Shown here: one piece after another, positions 53,181 to 63,834 of the stretch | Layout of the letters: every line of letters begins with the position of its first letter | How positions within the stretch are numbered: the stretch's first letter is position 1 | Source of the DNA: Euptelea pleiosperma | Lineage: Eukaryota > Streptophyta > Magnoliopsida > Ranunculales > Eupteleaceae | NCBI GenBank assembly: GCA_035048495.1 | Contig: CM068540.1 | Span: 16,476,829-16,540,828 of the forward strand | DNA: 64,000 nt | Reading direction: 5' to 3' | Notes under the pieces: generated by a model | Seen by the model: only the letters and a program-made list of their open reading frames with translations | Databases searched by the model: none | What the model was told of the DNA's origin: nothing | Program-made: the position numbers and the translations under genes

Positions 53181-53576
53181 TGGTAGCTCTAGGGCATGTG
53201 TCTTTGTCCCCTAGAGACTTAATTCCGATCTAAGACGGTTATGTGAGCATCCGGAGCCGATGAGAACTTTTGAGAAATCGTAGAGATTATTCTTATACTG
53301 TCCGGGGATTAGTCCTAAGGCAAAACACCAGAGGCTCTTATTTCCTGGTTAGTTTTTTCCCTCAGCCGCATCAGAGATCCAGTTTGTCTTCTTCTCAAGC
53401 TTCTCCAGCATTTTTCCGACTAACACATTTTTCGAGGAGTTTTGGATTTTTAATTTTCTTGAGATTTACACCACGGTAGGGTTCTCTACCCTAGCCGCCC
53501 TATCCAGCATTCACCCAGGGACTGTCAGAAAGTCGCCTCGCATTTTTCCGACCGCCGGCTCATCAATTTCCAACAA

Positions 53577-54519
53577 TTGGCTGAATTTTCAAAATCCAAT
53601 TCTGACCGTGGAACAGTTCGAAACTTGGTTCGACGAATTCTGACCGTCGAAACCCTAGTTTCCAAAAATCACCCGGATCCCCCGGCTATTTTTGGGGTTT
53701 TGATTTTCTTCCAAAATCAGATCTCTCTAGGCCCTCCTGTCCTAGGAGCACCACTCATTGGTCCTTTAAAGACCTCTAGACCTCGCTTCGATTTTCTAGG
53801 AGCCTCCAGTACACTACCTGCTATTTTTGGTGGTACTGCTCCGATGGGTTCCCCCGAGGCCACAACTAGTATTTCTGGCTCTTCCTCTGAGGATCGCCCT
53901 ATGACTCATGGCTCTCATGGAGATCACAACCCTCATGACTCATGGATCGTCCGGTGCTACTAAAGAACCAGATTCGAAGGACAAATCTCACCGGATTAGG
54001 ATTATGGGGAACTTGACTGTCATGTCATGGCTTCTTCACTCGATGCAAACCCATATCAGCGAAGGGTTCATGTTCCTATCAACGGCCAAAGATGTTTGGG
54101 ATGCCGTATCTCAGTCATACTCCTAGGTGGGCAATTTCGCCAAGCTCTATGAGCTAGAACAAGACATATCTTGTCTTCGTCAGGGGGAGATAAAGTTTGG
54201 TACATATTATGATTCCCTTCGAAGCAAATGGGAGAAGATCGATCACTACCAGAGTTACTTTCCCAAGTGTGTAGATGGCATCAAGTCCTTCAAGGCGATG
54301 GTTGAACGTTCACGGATCTTCCAGTTTCTCTCTGGCCTTCATCCAAGCTTTGAGGGAGCTCGTGTTCAGATCCTTGGCAGGGATCCTGCTCCCACCTCTC
54401 TAGCACAAGTCTATGGTTACATTCAGGGGGAGGACAACCGTCGCTCTGCCATGCAACTCTGCAGTGGGAGTGATAGTCAGGACCAGTCTGCCCTAGCTGC
54501 TATCAATCAAAAGGGCTAA
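53577..54519 (+). pseudogene. Copia-3 gag
   Basis: RIMGNLTVMSWLLHSMQTHI, GFMFLSTAKDVWDAVSQSYS, then a stop, then LYELEQDISCLRQGEIKFGT, SRIFQFLSGLHPSFEGARVQ, VYGYIQGEDNRRSAMQL. The capsid N-terminus is poorly conserved and a zinc knuckle remnant (KCDHCDH) follows after a stop. Confidence 0.85.
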
Positions 54520-54610
54520 ACATCCAAAATTCGAAGGAGTCTAGGGACCGGCCCAAACTCAAATGTGATCACTGTGATCACTCGTTCTCTCTTGCAGATC
54601 TTGAGCGATT

Positions 54611-55015
54611 TTGCCGCATGATGGCCCAACTCATGGCCAGGCCTCCACTTCCACATCTGCATTTGCTCACACAGGTACTAAGACTACTGTACCTTCCAGC
54701 CCTTCTTCAATCATTGATTCAGGGGCATCTGATCACATGACTGGTATGTCCTCCGTTTTCTCTAGTTATGGTATTTGCTCTGGTAGTGACAAAGTTCGGA
54801 TAGCTGATGGCACCTATTTCACTATCTCTGGAAAAGGGGATGTTCATGCCACACCAGCTTTCTCTTTGTCTTCTGTTTTGCATGTTCCGCAATTCACCGC
54901 TAATTTACTATCCGTCAGTAGTCTTACCAAAAGTCTTAACTGCAATATAACATTTTTTGCTTCTCACTGTGTTTCAGGATCTAGAGTCGAGGCGAACGAT
55001 TGGCAGTGGACGTGA
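54611..55015 (+). pseudogene. Copia-3 protease
   Basis: IIDSGASDHMTGMSSVFSSY with intact DSGA, DKVRIADGTYFTISGKGD, LSSVLHVPQFTANLLSVSSL. The frame then breaks before integrase. Confidence 0.9.
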
Positions 55016-55108
55016 GGACGGTGGCTTATCATCCTAGATTCTTCGATTTCTTCATCTGCACACCAATCTAGTATCAGTAGTAGTAGTAGAGTCAATAAAG
55101 ACCAGTTA

Positions 55109-55880
55109 ATGCTTTGGCATTACCGACTAGGTCATATACCCGTGTCAGTCTTAAAGCATGTCTTTCCTGCTTTCTCTTTTATTTCTGCAGTTCCCTTTCA
55201 TAGTGAAACATGTGAACTGGCCAAACATTGTCGTTCTATTTTTCCCATTAGTGAGAATAAAAGTAATACTCTTTTTTCTATTGTGCATTCTGATGTGTGG
55301 GGCCTCGCGCCAGTGACTTCTTTGTTTGGATATCGGTACTTCGTTACTTTGTAGATGACTTTAGTGGTTGTGCCTAGGTGTACCTTATGCAAACCAAAGA
55401 TGTTGTATTGTCCATTTTCCAAGAGTTCCATAAGATGGTTACCACTCAGTTCCATACCACTCTTAAGATTCTTCGCTCTGACAATGGCGGGGAATACCTC
55501 GATGGGGGTCTGAAATCCTACTTTGCATCTTATGGCATTGTTCATCAGACCTCATGCCCTTCAACACCTTAACAAAATGGGACTGCTGAGAGAAAAAATC
55601 GTCACCTTCTTGAAGTTGAGCGTGCTCTTCGGTTAGGCATGCAGGTTCCTAAACACTATTGGTCTGAGTCTGTCTTACTTGCTGCTTACCTCATCAATCG
55701 TATGCCCTCTCGGTTTCTCGGATTTCAGACTCCCCTATCTCTCCTGGTTCCTGACCGCCACAGCTTTCATTGTTCCTCCAAAGGTCTTTGGGTGTGGTTG
55801 TTATGTCCATATTCATCGTTATTCGAGGGACAAGTTAGATCCGCGGGCCTTGAAGTGCATCTTCTAGGGGTATCCCTCTA
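55109..55880 (+). pseudogene. Copia-3 integrase
   Basis: LWHYRLGHIPVSVLKHVF, HSETCELAKHCRSIF, IVHSDVWGLAPVTSLFGYR, a frameshift, then LRSDNGGEYLDGGLKSYF (DNGGEY intact), a stop before QNGTAERKNRHLLE, and VPKHYWSESVLLAAYLINRM. Confidence 0.88.
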
Positions 55881-55932
55881 ATAAAAAAGGTACAAATGTT
55901 ATCGTACTGCTACCCGTTGTCGCTTCATCTCT

Positions 55933-56632
55933 ATGGATGTCACCTTCGCTGAGTCCATCCCTTTCTTTAGTGAGCAGACCTCTCTTCAGAGGGAGCATGA
56001 TGTTGTAGTAGAGTGTGTCCACAGTCCTCTGCCTATCCATATTCCTATGCCGGGACCTCAGTCTAGTGACAATGACACTTCCAGTACTGTAGTTGATGTG
56101 CGTGTATATATCAGAACCAAGAAGAAAGGACAAGTCACTGTCCCTACGCCTACATCTGCAAGTCTCCCCTCGGACCCAGCTCCAGGTATTGCTTCTATCC
56201 CTGCCTTAGTTCCTATTTCTGTTCTTGAGCCACATGCATCTCCTACTTCTGATGATCATATGAGCACTGATATTGACCTCCCCATTGAACTTCGGAAGGG
56301 TGTGCGTACTTGTAAAGAACACCCTATTTCACATTTTGTCTCGTATCAGTCTCTGTCTCCGTCATATCAGAATTTTGTCAGTATTGCCTCATTTGTTTCT
56401 TTGCCTTCCAGTGTTGCAGACGCACTTAGTCACCCAAAGTGAAAAGAAGCTATGATGGATGAAATGTAGGCTGTTGAGAAGAACAAAACATGGGAACTTG
56501 TTCAACTACCTAAAGGAAAGAAATCTGTGGGATGCAAATAGGTCTTTACAGCGAAGCATAAAGCTGATGGGAACGATACAAGGCACGACTCGTAGCCAAG
56601 GAATTCTCTCAGACATATGGGATAGACTATCA
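55933..56632 (+). pseudogene. Copia-3 linker and N-terminal RT
   Basis: MDVTFAESIPFFSE and a Ser/Pro-rich linker, PISHFVSYQSLSPSYQNFVS, then in broken frames VADALSHPK, KEAMMDEM, VEKNKTWELVQLPKGKKSVG. Ends at ...QTYGIDYQ, where RT code is lost. Confidence 0.85.
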
Positions 56633-56639
56633 GGCTATG

Positions 56640-57022
56640 ATGCCCAGATACGGATACGGACACTGATACGGGAAGCGGGGATACGACTCGACATTTTCCA
56701 AAATCAGGGATACAGATACGAGTATCGTACCCATTTCCTAAATTTTTTGGCATATGTACTTCTACATATGATGTTATAACGTGTACACACATAAACACAC
56801 AATCTTGAGTGTGTAAACATGTAATAAAAAAGTATATGATAATCAAATAAGTGCTATAAATAGTTTATTTTATAGTACTTATAAAATTAATATAGTTGGA
56901 CTATTGATTTAAACTAATGTTAATATTAATGTACTATTTTTTGTGTTCTTTTTTATAAATAAATACATGAAGTATCCTGCTTGTATCCTAGCCGTATCCT
57001 AACCGTATTCGTGTCATATTTT
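56640..57022. mobile_element. Filler sequence with GATACGGATACG ends replacing the RT core of Copia-3
   Basis: The left end has 'AGATACGGATACGGACACTG' and repeated GATACG. The right end (about 56,970-57,018) has the inverse, ATCCTAGCCGTATCC and AACCGTATTCGTGTC. The middle is AT-rich. It looks like a MITE-like element, but the RT core between YGIDYQ and GPLKYFLG is missing, so the event was insertion plus deletion. No target duplication is seen. Confidence 0.5.
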
Positions 57023-57899
57023 TTGGGGCCACTGAAATACTTTTTGGGAATTGAAGTTGCTCGGTCTCAGAAGGGCATTTCCATCTCTCAACGGAAGTAT
57101 GTACTGGACCTTCTGGATGAGACTGGGTATTTGGGAGCTCGACCAGCAGAGACTCCAATTGATTAGAAATTTAGAACCATCGGCTGAATTCTGAGGAGGG
57201 TGAGATCCTTGAGGATGTCGCTATGTTTCAGCGATTGGATGGCAAGCTGATCTACTTGGCATACACCCGTCCGGATATTGCTTATGCTGTTAGTGTTATC
57301 AGTCAGTTTATGCATACACCACGGTCATCACATCTTGAGGCAATTCATCGAGTTCTTCGGTACATCGAGGGCTCTCCAGGTCGTGGAATACTGTTCGGGC
57401 GACATGGACACTTTAGAGTGGAAGCATATACTGATGCACATTGGGCAGGTTCAGTTACTGATCGTTGGTCTACGTCAAGATAGGTACCCTTGTTGGAGGA
57501 AATATTGTCTCTTGGCGAAGCATGAAAAGTAGCCAGTTGTAGCTCGATCCAGTGCAGAAGCAGAATTTCGCTCTATGGCACATGATGTGTGCGAACACCT
57601 TTGGTTGAGGACCATGCTTGAGGAATTGAGACTCCAGGTGACAGAGCCGATGAGCCTCTACTGTGACAACAAAGCCGCCATCAGCATTGCTCACAAAGTC
57701 CAGTATGATAGGACCAAGCATATTGAAGTTGATCGTCACTTCATTAAAGAAAAACTTTAACAAAGATTGATTTGTACTCTGTATGTGAGAACACAGCAGC
57801 AAGTTGCTGACATACTCACAAAGGGGGTGAACAAGTCTATCTTCATAGTTCATACCTTGACTGGCAAGCTGGGCATGATGGATATCTTCGCACCAGCTT
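57023..57899 (+). pseudogene. Copia-3 RT C-terminus and RNase H
   Basis: [33 protein letters not shown], a stop, FQRLDGKLIYLAYTRPDIAY, RVEAYTDAHWAGSVTDRWST, a frameshift, ARSSAEAEFRSMAHDVCEHL, MSLYCDNKAAISIAHK, RTKHIEVDRHFIKEKL, a stop, QQVADILTKG. All RNase H landmarks are visible, but at least four breaks interrupt them. Confidence 0.9.
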
Positions 57900-58233
57900 G
57901 AGGGGGAGTGTTGGAGTTTATGTAATACACCCACGTGGGTGACTTAAGTGGGCTGCGTCCCACTTCCCACGTGGGGCTCTTTTTGGGTTTTCGCTATTCA
58001 CGTGAATAGTGTCGCGTGAATAGTGTCACTTGAATAGTGCTACTCTTTTGTAGGGTTTCTCCCCATCATATATATATATATATATATATATACAGTGTGT
58101 GAGAGAGAATGAATTAACAATTCATTCTCCTCTTCTTATAACTTCTCTCTCTAACCCTAATCTCCTTCTCCACCTTCCGTCTCCATTACACTTTTTCCCT
58201 CTTCTCTTTACAACCTTCATCTACTGGTTACAA

Positions 58234-58564
58234 CCTTATTTACATGGCCCATGGTTTGTGCGAGATGCTCTGGTTAAAAATGTTGATTGCTGAGCTTGGT
58301 TTTCCAGTTTCGGGGTTTGTGAGCTTTTATTGCGACAACAAGGCTGCTATCAGTATTGTTCATAAACTTGTAAAGCATGATTGGGCCAAGCACATTGAAG
58401 TGGATCGCCACTTCATTAGGGGAAGATTGTATCTAGAGAAGTCTACTCCATTTGTGAAGACCGATGAGCAAGTAGCGGATGTCTTCACCAAAGGAGTTCC
58501 CAGTTGGCAACTTCACAGATGTTTATGCAAGTTGAGCATGCAAGATATGTATGCACCAACTTGA
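58234..58564 (+). pseudogene. Copia-2 RNase H, second part
   Basis: Continues the domain cut at 52,848: MAHGLCEMLWLKMLIAELGF, SFYCDNKAAISIVHKL, KHIEVDRHFIRGRLYL, VADVFTKGVPSWQLHRCL and the end KLSMQDMYAPT. A polypurine tract (TTGAGGGGGAG) leads to the LTR at 58,572. Confidence 0.92.
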
Positions 58565-58786
58565 GGGGGAGTGTTATCAGATACGTATTTTATACGTATA
58601 TACTGTATTTTAGTTCTATGTAAATATCCCTTGATGTGAGGGGTATACTTGTCTTTTGCTTTGGTATCTTATATAAATAAGATTTATGGAGTCATAGTGA
58701 AATACACATGACATCCTTCCCCTCTCTTCTTTCTCCTCTCTCTCTTCTTCTTCATCCTTGAAACCCTAATTTAACCTAATTCAACT

Positions 58787-59440
58787 AGATGAAGATTCCT
58801 TTGCTAGATCTCGCAACTTCTATCCCCAGAAAGTAATTCAACTTACCCAGATCCTTGATTTCAAATTCCAATGCCAAGAACTCCTTCAACCGGGTAATTT
58901 CTACAGCACAATTACCCATAACAATGATATTATCGACATATACAATCAGAATCGTTACATCCTCCCTATCACGTCTGATGAACAGAGTATGATCAGCTTG
59001 GCTCTGACTATACCCTATTCGCTAGACTACCCCACTAAAGCGTTTGAACCACGCTCTTGGAGACTGCTTCAAACCATACAAAGTTTTCTGAAGCTTGCAT
59101 ACTTTCCGTTTATTCCCAGAAAGTTGAAAGCCAGGAGGGGGCAACATATACACTTCTTCCTTCAAATCCCCATGAAGAAAAGCATTTTTGATGTCGATTT
59201 GAAATAGTTTCCAAGACTGGTGCACATCAAGAGAAAGAATAACCTTGAGTTGAGCTTAGCTACAGGAGCGAATGTCTCCTTATAGTCTATCCCATAAGTT
59301 TGAGAGTAACCCTTCGCCACCAATCTTGCTTTGTACCGATCCATTGAAGCATCAAGCTGGCATTTCATAGTGTAAACCCATTTGCATCCAACAGATGGCA
59401 TGTCTACCAACTCCCAAGTGCTGTTTTTTTCAATGCATCC
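58787..59440 (-). pseudogene. Copia-1 reverse transcriptase, N-terminal and catalytic part
   Basis: Fragments in order: [87 protein letters not shown], then ILIVYVDNIIVMG. The catalytic YVDD has become YVDN (second Asp to Asn), which alone would inactivate the enzyme. There are several stops and frame changes. Confidence 0.88.
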
Positions 59441-59689
59441 ATCTCTTCATACATTGCTTCTTTCCACCTGGGATGCTTCAGAGCTTCTGTAACAGATGAA
59501 GGAAGAGCAACAGAGGACAACGAGGTAACAAAGGATTTGTATGACAGAGATAGATTATCATACAAAACAAAGTTAGCAATCGGATGTTAGGTACAAGATC
59601 TCTTTCCTTTCCTAAGGGCAACAGGAGGGTCAGAGCCACTATCATAAGAAGATGTGAGGTTACCTAGATCCGATGAGGATGACTATTGG

Positions 59690-60780
59690 CCCTAGAGTTT
59701 AGTGGTGATCTGTGTTCCTGGTCGACGACTTGAGTACACCTGCAGCTCCCCCTGCTTACCAGTACCCTTGTCAATAGTATCAATCATAGTTGGACTAAGA
59801 CCACTGTCAGGAACATCCATAGCTAATGACAAAGAAACAGAATCAAATGAAACATGCCTTTCCTCACTTCTAAGAAGCTCCCCCTGAGGAAAGGTAGGAG
59901 TGGCACCCGGAAAATAAGGGGCTAACTCCAAAAAAGTGACATCCATGGTGATGAACAGCTTACGAGAGGGGGGATGGAAACATTTATAGCCCTTATGGGT
60001 CAAGGAGTACCCAAAAAAAAAAACACTTCAAAGTTTTTGGATCCAACTTGGTGTGATGCGGACCAAGGATGTGAACATAACACATGCAACCAAAAATCTT
60101 CGGGGGAACCAAAAAGGGGTGACTCGCAAGACATAACAAGTGGTACAGAGTACGAAACTGGAGAGACCGAGACAACATACGATTGATGAGGTAGGCGGCA
60201 AGAAGAACAGCATCGGACTAATAGGTTTTAGGACCATGGTGCCATAGTAGAAGTGCACGAGCCACTTCCAACGGGTGTCGATTTTTGCGTTCAGCAACTC
60301 CATTCTGTTGTGGAGTGAAGGCACAAGAAATTTGATGTTCAATGCCACGTTCGGCCAAGTACGACTGTAAACCCCCATACATGTACTCCCCCCTTAATCA
60401 GATCGAATAATTTTAATGCATGTCCCAAACTGAGTAAGAACCATTTTGTGAAACTGTTTGAAGATAGAATAAACTTCATCTTTTGACTTCATGACAAATA
60501 TCCATGTGCAGCGAGAAAAATCATCCACAAAAGAAACAAAATATCGATAGCCAAAGAAAAAAGTAACAGGGGATGGCCTCAAACATCAATATGAACAATG
60601 TCAAAAATAGATAAACTTTTATTACCACGAGGGGGAAAAGTAGTACGACAATGTTTGGACAGTGCACAAATCTCACAATGAAGATCAGACATAGACACTG
60701 ACTTAAACAACTCAAGGAATAACACCCGTAAATAAGGAAATGACACATGACCTAAACGAGCATGCCAAGACATAAGATGT
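59690..60780 (-). pseudogene. Copia-1 integrase and linker
   Basis: Zinc-finger region ([29 protein letters not shown]), core ([43 protein letters not shown]), then VPPKIFGCMCYVHILGPHHT and a linker before RT. At least three stops occur, including one next to the second catalytic Asp. Confidence 0.88.
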
Positions 60781-60807
60781 TCTTTATTGACACTATTGCT
60801 AAGATTA

Positions 60808-61389
60808 CTAGACAGAAGGGCTGTAGAGGCTGTAGGAGTTGCATCCAGGAGAGAGACCACCCACTTCACGTCCGATGCCAATCGTCGTCCTCGTGGCCAA
60901 GCCCTGAAACACACAGTGAGAAGGAAAAAAGGTTGCAAAACAGTTAATGTTCTTCGTAAGAGAACTGACAGATAACAAATTAGGGGCAAATTTGGGAACA
61001 TGAAGTACCGAAGGTAAAGATAAGCCAGAAGAAAGAGTGACATGCCCTTTCCCCGAGACAGAAAAAAGGGTGCCATCAGCAATGTGGACTTTATCTGCAC
61101 TCGAACACACGGAATATGAGAAAAAAGAAGATGACATACCGGTAATATGCTCTGAAGCCCCTGAATCAATGATCCAGGGTGTACCAGTAGTGGAAGCGGA
61201 AGCAGAGACAAGGTTGGCAGAGCTGATGATACCTGATTGTGCGAATGTTGAAGCGGCAGTAGGACCATCCAGTTGGGCCATAAAGCGTCGCATGTTCCTT
61301 ATCTCATCTTTAGAGAAGGGTGCTGGGAAGGCAGCAGAAGGCTGAGGAGCAGCAGTATAAGTGGGCGGCGACCCTAGTGTAGAATCCAT
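60808..61389 (-). pseudogene. Copia-1 protease
   Basis: PWIIDSGASEHITGMSSSFF carries the aspartic protease DSGA motif, followed by IADGTLFSVSGKG and LPSVLHVPKFAPNLLSVSSL, the usual copia protease sequence. This open stretch joins gag upstream after one stop. Confidence 0.88.
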
Positions 61390-61434
61390 AGTTGCACTGT
61401 GAGCAGTAATGGGAATCTCGGATAGCTGTGGTGG

Positions 61435-62353
61435 TCAACCATGAATTTGGTAAATATTATCCTTGTTGTGGCCTTTACGACCACACCCCTCGCAAACATG
61501 TAAACTCCAACATCGATCCCTGGTGTGGCCTTTCTTGCCACACTGAGTACAACTAGGTGGGGGACCCTCTTTGGTGCCACTGTTGGCGATCGAGGTTCTA
61601 GTCTTAGGGGCCTTGGTGGCAGGCGGGAAGGCAGCCAAGGCAGACTTTTCATACCTAGGAGAAGGAGACATGACCTCTCTGTGGCTGTCATCACTTTGAA
61701 CATACGCATATACCTCATAGAGGGATGGCAAGGTGGCTTTATTAAGCAATTGGACACCGGCTAACTCAAACTCAGCATTCAAGCCGGTAAGAAACTCATA
61801 AATCCGGTTCTGTTCAACGAACTTTCAATAGTGCGAGCCATCCTCTGGGCACTTAGGCGTAAAGACATATAACAATCCAGTTCTTCTCACATACCACGGA
61901 GCTTCGCAAAATATTCAGCCGAGGGCAAATCCCCTTGACGGAGGGAGGCAATACTCTGGCGCAACTGATATACACACGGGCGACATTCTGCTGTTGCGAA
62001 TAAATCTGGGCTGCTGCATCCCAGATCTCCTTGGCTGTGGAATAAAACATGAAGCCTCTGCTAATGTGGGACTCCATAGAATTAATGAGCCATGACATAA
62101 CTGTTAAATTACCTGTCTCCCAATGTTCAAACTTAGGATCTGTCTCAGCAGGTGCTTGTAATCGACCAGTGATGCACCCTTGTTTCCCCTGACCACTAAT
62201 AAACATTTTGGCATCCCTACACCACTCCAAGTAATTTTTTCCAGCCAACTTGGCAGTGGTAATTTGCAAACTAGGATTCTCAAATGACATTGGGGCTGAA
62301 ACGGTAGTCCCAGGAGGCTCGGAGGACGCATATGATGTTCCCGACTCATTCAA
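61435..62353 (-). pseudogene. Copia-1 gag with two CCHC-like zinc knuckles
   Basis: The start MNESGTSYASSEPPGTTVSA leads to the capsid domain (AKLAGKNYLEWCRDAKMFIS, LTVMSWLINSMESHISRGFM, EIWDAAAQIYSQQQN). A frameshift follows near 61,980. Further on are CTQCGKKGHTRDRC (canonical CX2CX4HX4C) and, after a short spacer, CEGCGRKGHNKDNI, a second knuckle whose last Cys is replaced by Ile. Confidence 0.88.
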
Positions 62354-63045
62354 AGCTCATTCAAAGTCGACATTACCGCTAAAATAAAAAACAACCAGCA
62401 TTAACAAAAGGCATAATAAACCAGAAAGAACCAAAAATAACTTAGGAACCAACCTAAGGGCACATGGGGTCGGTAGGAGAAGCGGAGAAGGGGAAAAAAG
62501 GCCTACTGAGGCAAACAATAACTCCTCCGAAGCCACGGAGCAAGGGGAACACCATGCAGCACCTAAACAACACCCAAACATCATCAAATAGGTCGTAGAT
62601 GACATTCCTCAAGGAGCCGTGAGATAAGGTCGTGCGTGGATAGCCCAATAAAAGCCGGTGGCGGGTACTAGGTGTGTGTGTGGAGGGGGGGGGGGGGGGG
62701 AATCGACCCACCACCTATGGATCTGTAGAAGGGATAGGAGGGGACCAAAACGAGGCAACAATCCCCAAAAGATATTGGCTCCAGAATCAACCGAGAACCG
62801 AAAATGAGTGTTTTCGAATATCAGCCCAAAGATATTGAACCAGGGCTTAAAACATTCTCCAGAAATTCACTAGAAATCATGATAAATTAAGATCTACCAG
62901 GGGGTAGAGTTTCAGGCCTCCATGAGCACCCTGTCCGGTACGGCTGATGACGTCAGCGATGATAGCAGCAGTCTCAAGAGTGCTAGGGTTCCTCCACGGC
63001 GTATACAATCTTCCGAGTAGGTCCTAATATGGATCTGACAACGAT
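62354..63045 (-). other. Copia-1 untranslated leader
   Basis: Lies between the primer site and gag. It contains a G-run of 14 or more on the plus strand (62,687-62,700) and no conserved coding motif. Confidence 0.7.
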
Positions 63046-63059
63046 CCGCTCTAATACCA
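63046..63059 (-). other. Copia-1 primer-binding site
   Basis: The minus strand reads TGGTATTAGAGCGG directly after the LTR, matching the initiator Met tRNA 3' end with one change. Confidence 0.9.
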
Positions 63060-63249
63060 AGTTGAAATAAAGTCATGTACTGTAGAGAAAAGAGAAGAGG
63101 GAAGAGAAGGGTTATGTGTGTTAACCCTACACACACCCCAATAAATCTTATTTATATTAATAAGTGTGAACCCTTACATAAGTGAGAAAATAAGTATATA
63201 GAGAGACACTAAATGATTACTAATAACGGAGACGCCCTTCAACAACTAC

Positions 63250-63834
63250 TAATTACAATGATGAAGACATTAGACTGTGCATCTCCTCTTTCGGGAGTGG
63301 CAAAAGAGTAATTACACAATTGGCCATGAAATTTCCATACTAACTATCATCCTATGGGAAATTTCGGTCTGCGCCATCATATGCACTTTTTCTCCACAAA
63401 TTAATCTCCCGAATTATAAATTAACCATTAAACTATATTTTAATCAAGTTAAAAATAAGTAGTGAATCTATTTTTCCATAAACTAAAATCATTTTAAAAT
63501 TTTTAACTTCCTTAGTTTAGAATGGCACCCATAGTATTTATGCCCAAAATAACTCCCATTAATTGTAACAAAATTGTCACACGACAATTTGATAATATAA
63601 TTTATTATTACAATATATTTTGAAATCATGTTACAAAATTTCCAAAAACAATTTCTAATTAGTAATTCCATTTTGGCATAAAATAACTTGGTCCCGAATG
63701 AGTGCTTATACTGATCAAGGTGTTTTACCATTGTGATCTCATAGCATGCATTAACATGGTTAAAAGTTTCGGCCGAAACCGAAATGTTTCGTTTGTTTCA
63801 TTTCAGTTTCGCTATAGGACGAAACTACATAGGT
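63250..63834. other. NADK1 intron (continuation), nothing recognised
   Basis: AT-rich. No N-terminal NADK1 exon is recognisable on the minus strand, so the exon should be beyond the window. Confidence 0.5.

Larger units (their letters stand above)
52849..58233 (+). mobile_element. Copia-3: inner element of the nest
   Basis: The LTRs are 52,849-53,164 (316 bp) and 57,909-58,233 (325 bp), TGTTGGAG...TTTACA. The target copy on the right is TGGCC (58,234-58,238). On the left it is TGGCT in the second copy of the 156-bp duplication and exactly TGGCC in the first copy (before 52,693). Internal order: primer site, leader, gag, protease, integrase, RT, RNase H, polypurine tract (CTTGAGGGGGAG, to 57,908). 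Size without the filler in RT is about 5.0 kb. Confidence 0.92.
48644..58786 (+). mobile_element. Copia-2: middle element of the nest
   Basis: The LTRs are 48,644-48,861 and 58,572-58,786 (TGTTATC...TTCAACT) and the target duplication AGATG is perfect (48,639-48,643 and 58,787-58,791). By hand alignment the LTRs differ at about 11 positions plus a 3-bp indel. The primer site is TGGTATCAGAAC (48,862-48,873). Removing the nested Copia-3 leaves about 4.8 kb. Coding parts are gag, protease, integrase, RT and RNase H in copia order, all damaged; the C-terminal integrase and N-terminal RT are deleted. Confidence 0.92.
47633..63244 (-). mobile_element. Copia-1: outer element of a triple nest
   Basis: The LTRs are 63,060-63,244 (5') and 47,633-47,835 (3'), and the target duplication ACTAC is perfect (47,628-47,632 and 63,245-63,249). 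Each LTR starts TGTT(G/A)AAGGGCG and ends TTTCAACT. Without the nested insertion the element is about 5.5 kb, a normal copia size. Gag, protease, integrase, reverse transcriptase and RNase H follow in copia order on the minus strand. The coding region is split between RT codons at 48,643/58,787 by Copia-2, and the two parts join in frame (GIFI|SQRKY). Confidence 0.92.

Noticed and set aside
49626..62353. An active copia retrotransposon
   Set aside because: Each of the three elements has stops, frameshifts and deletions in gag-pol. LTR pairs also differ, so recent autonomous activity is unlikely.
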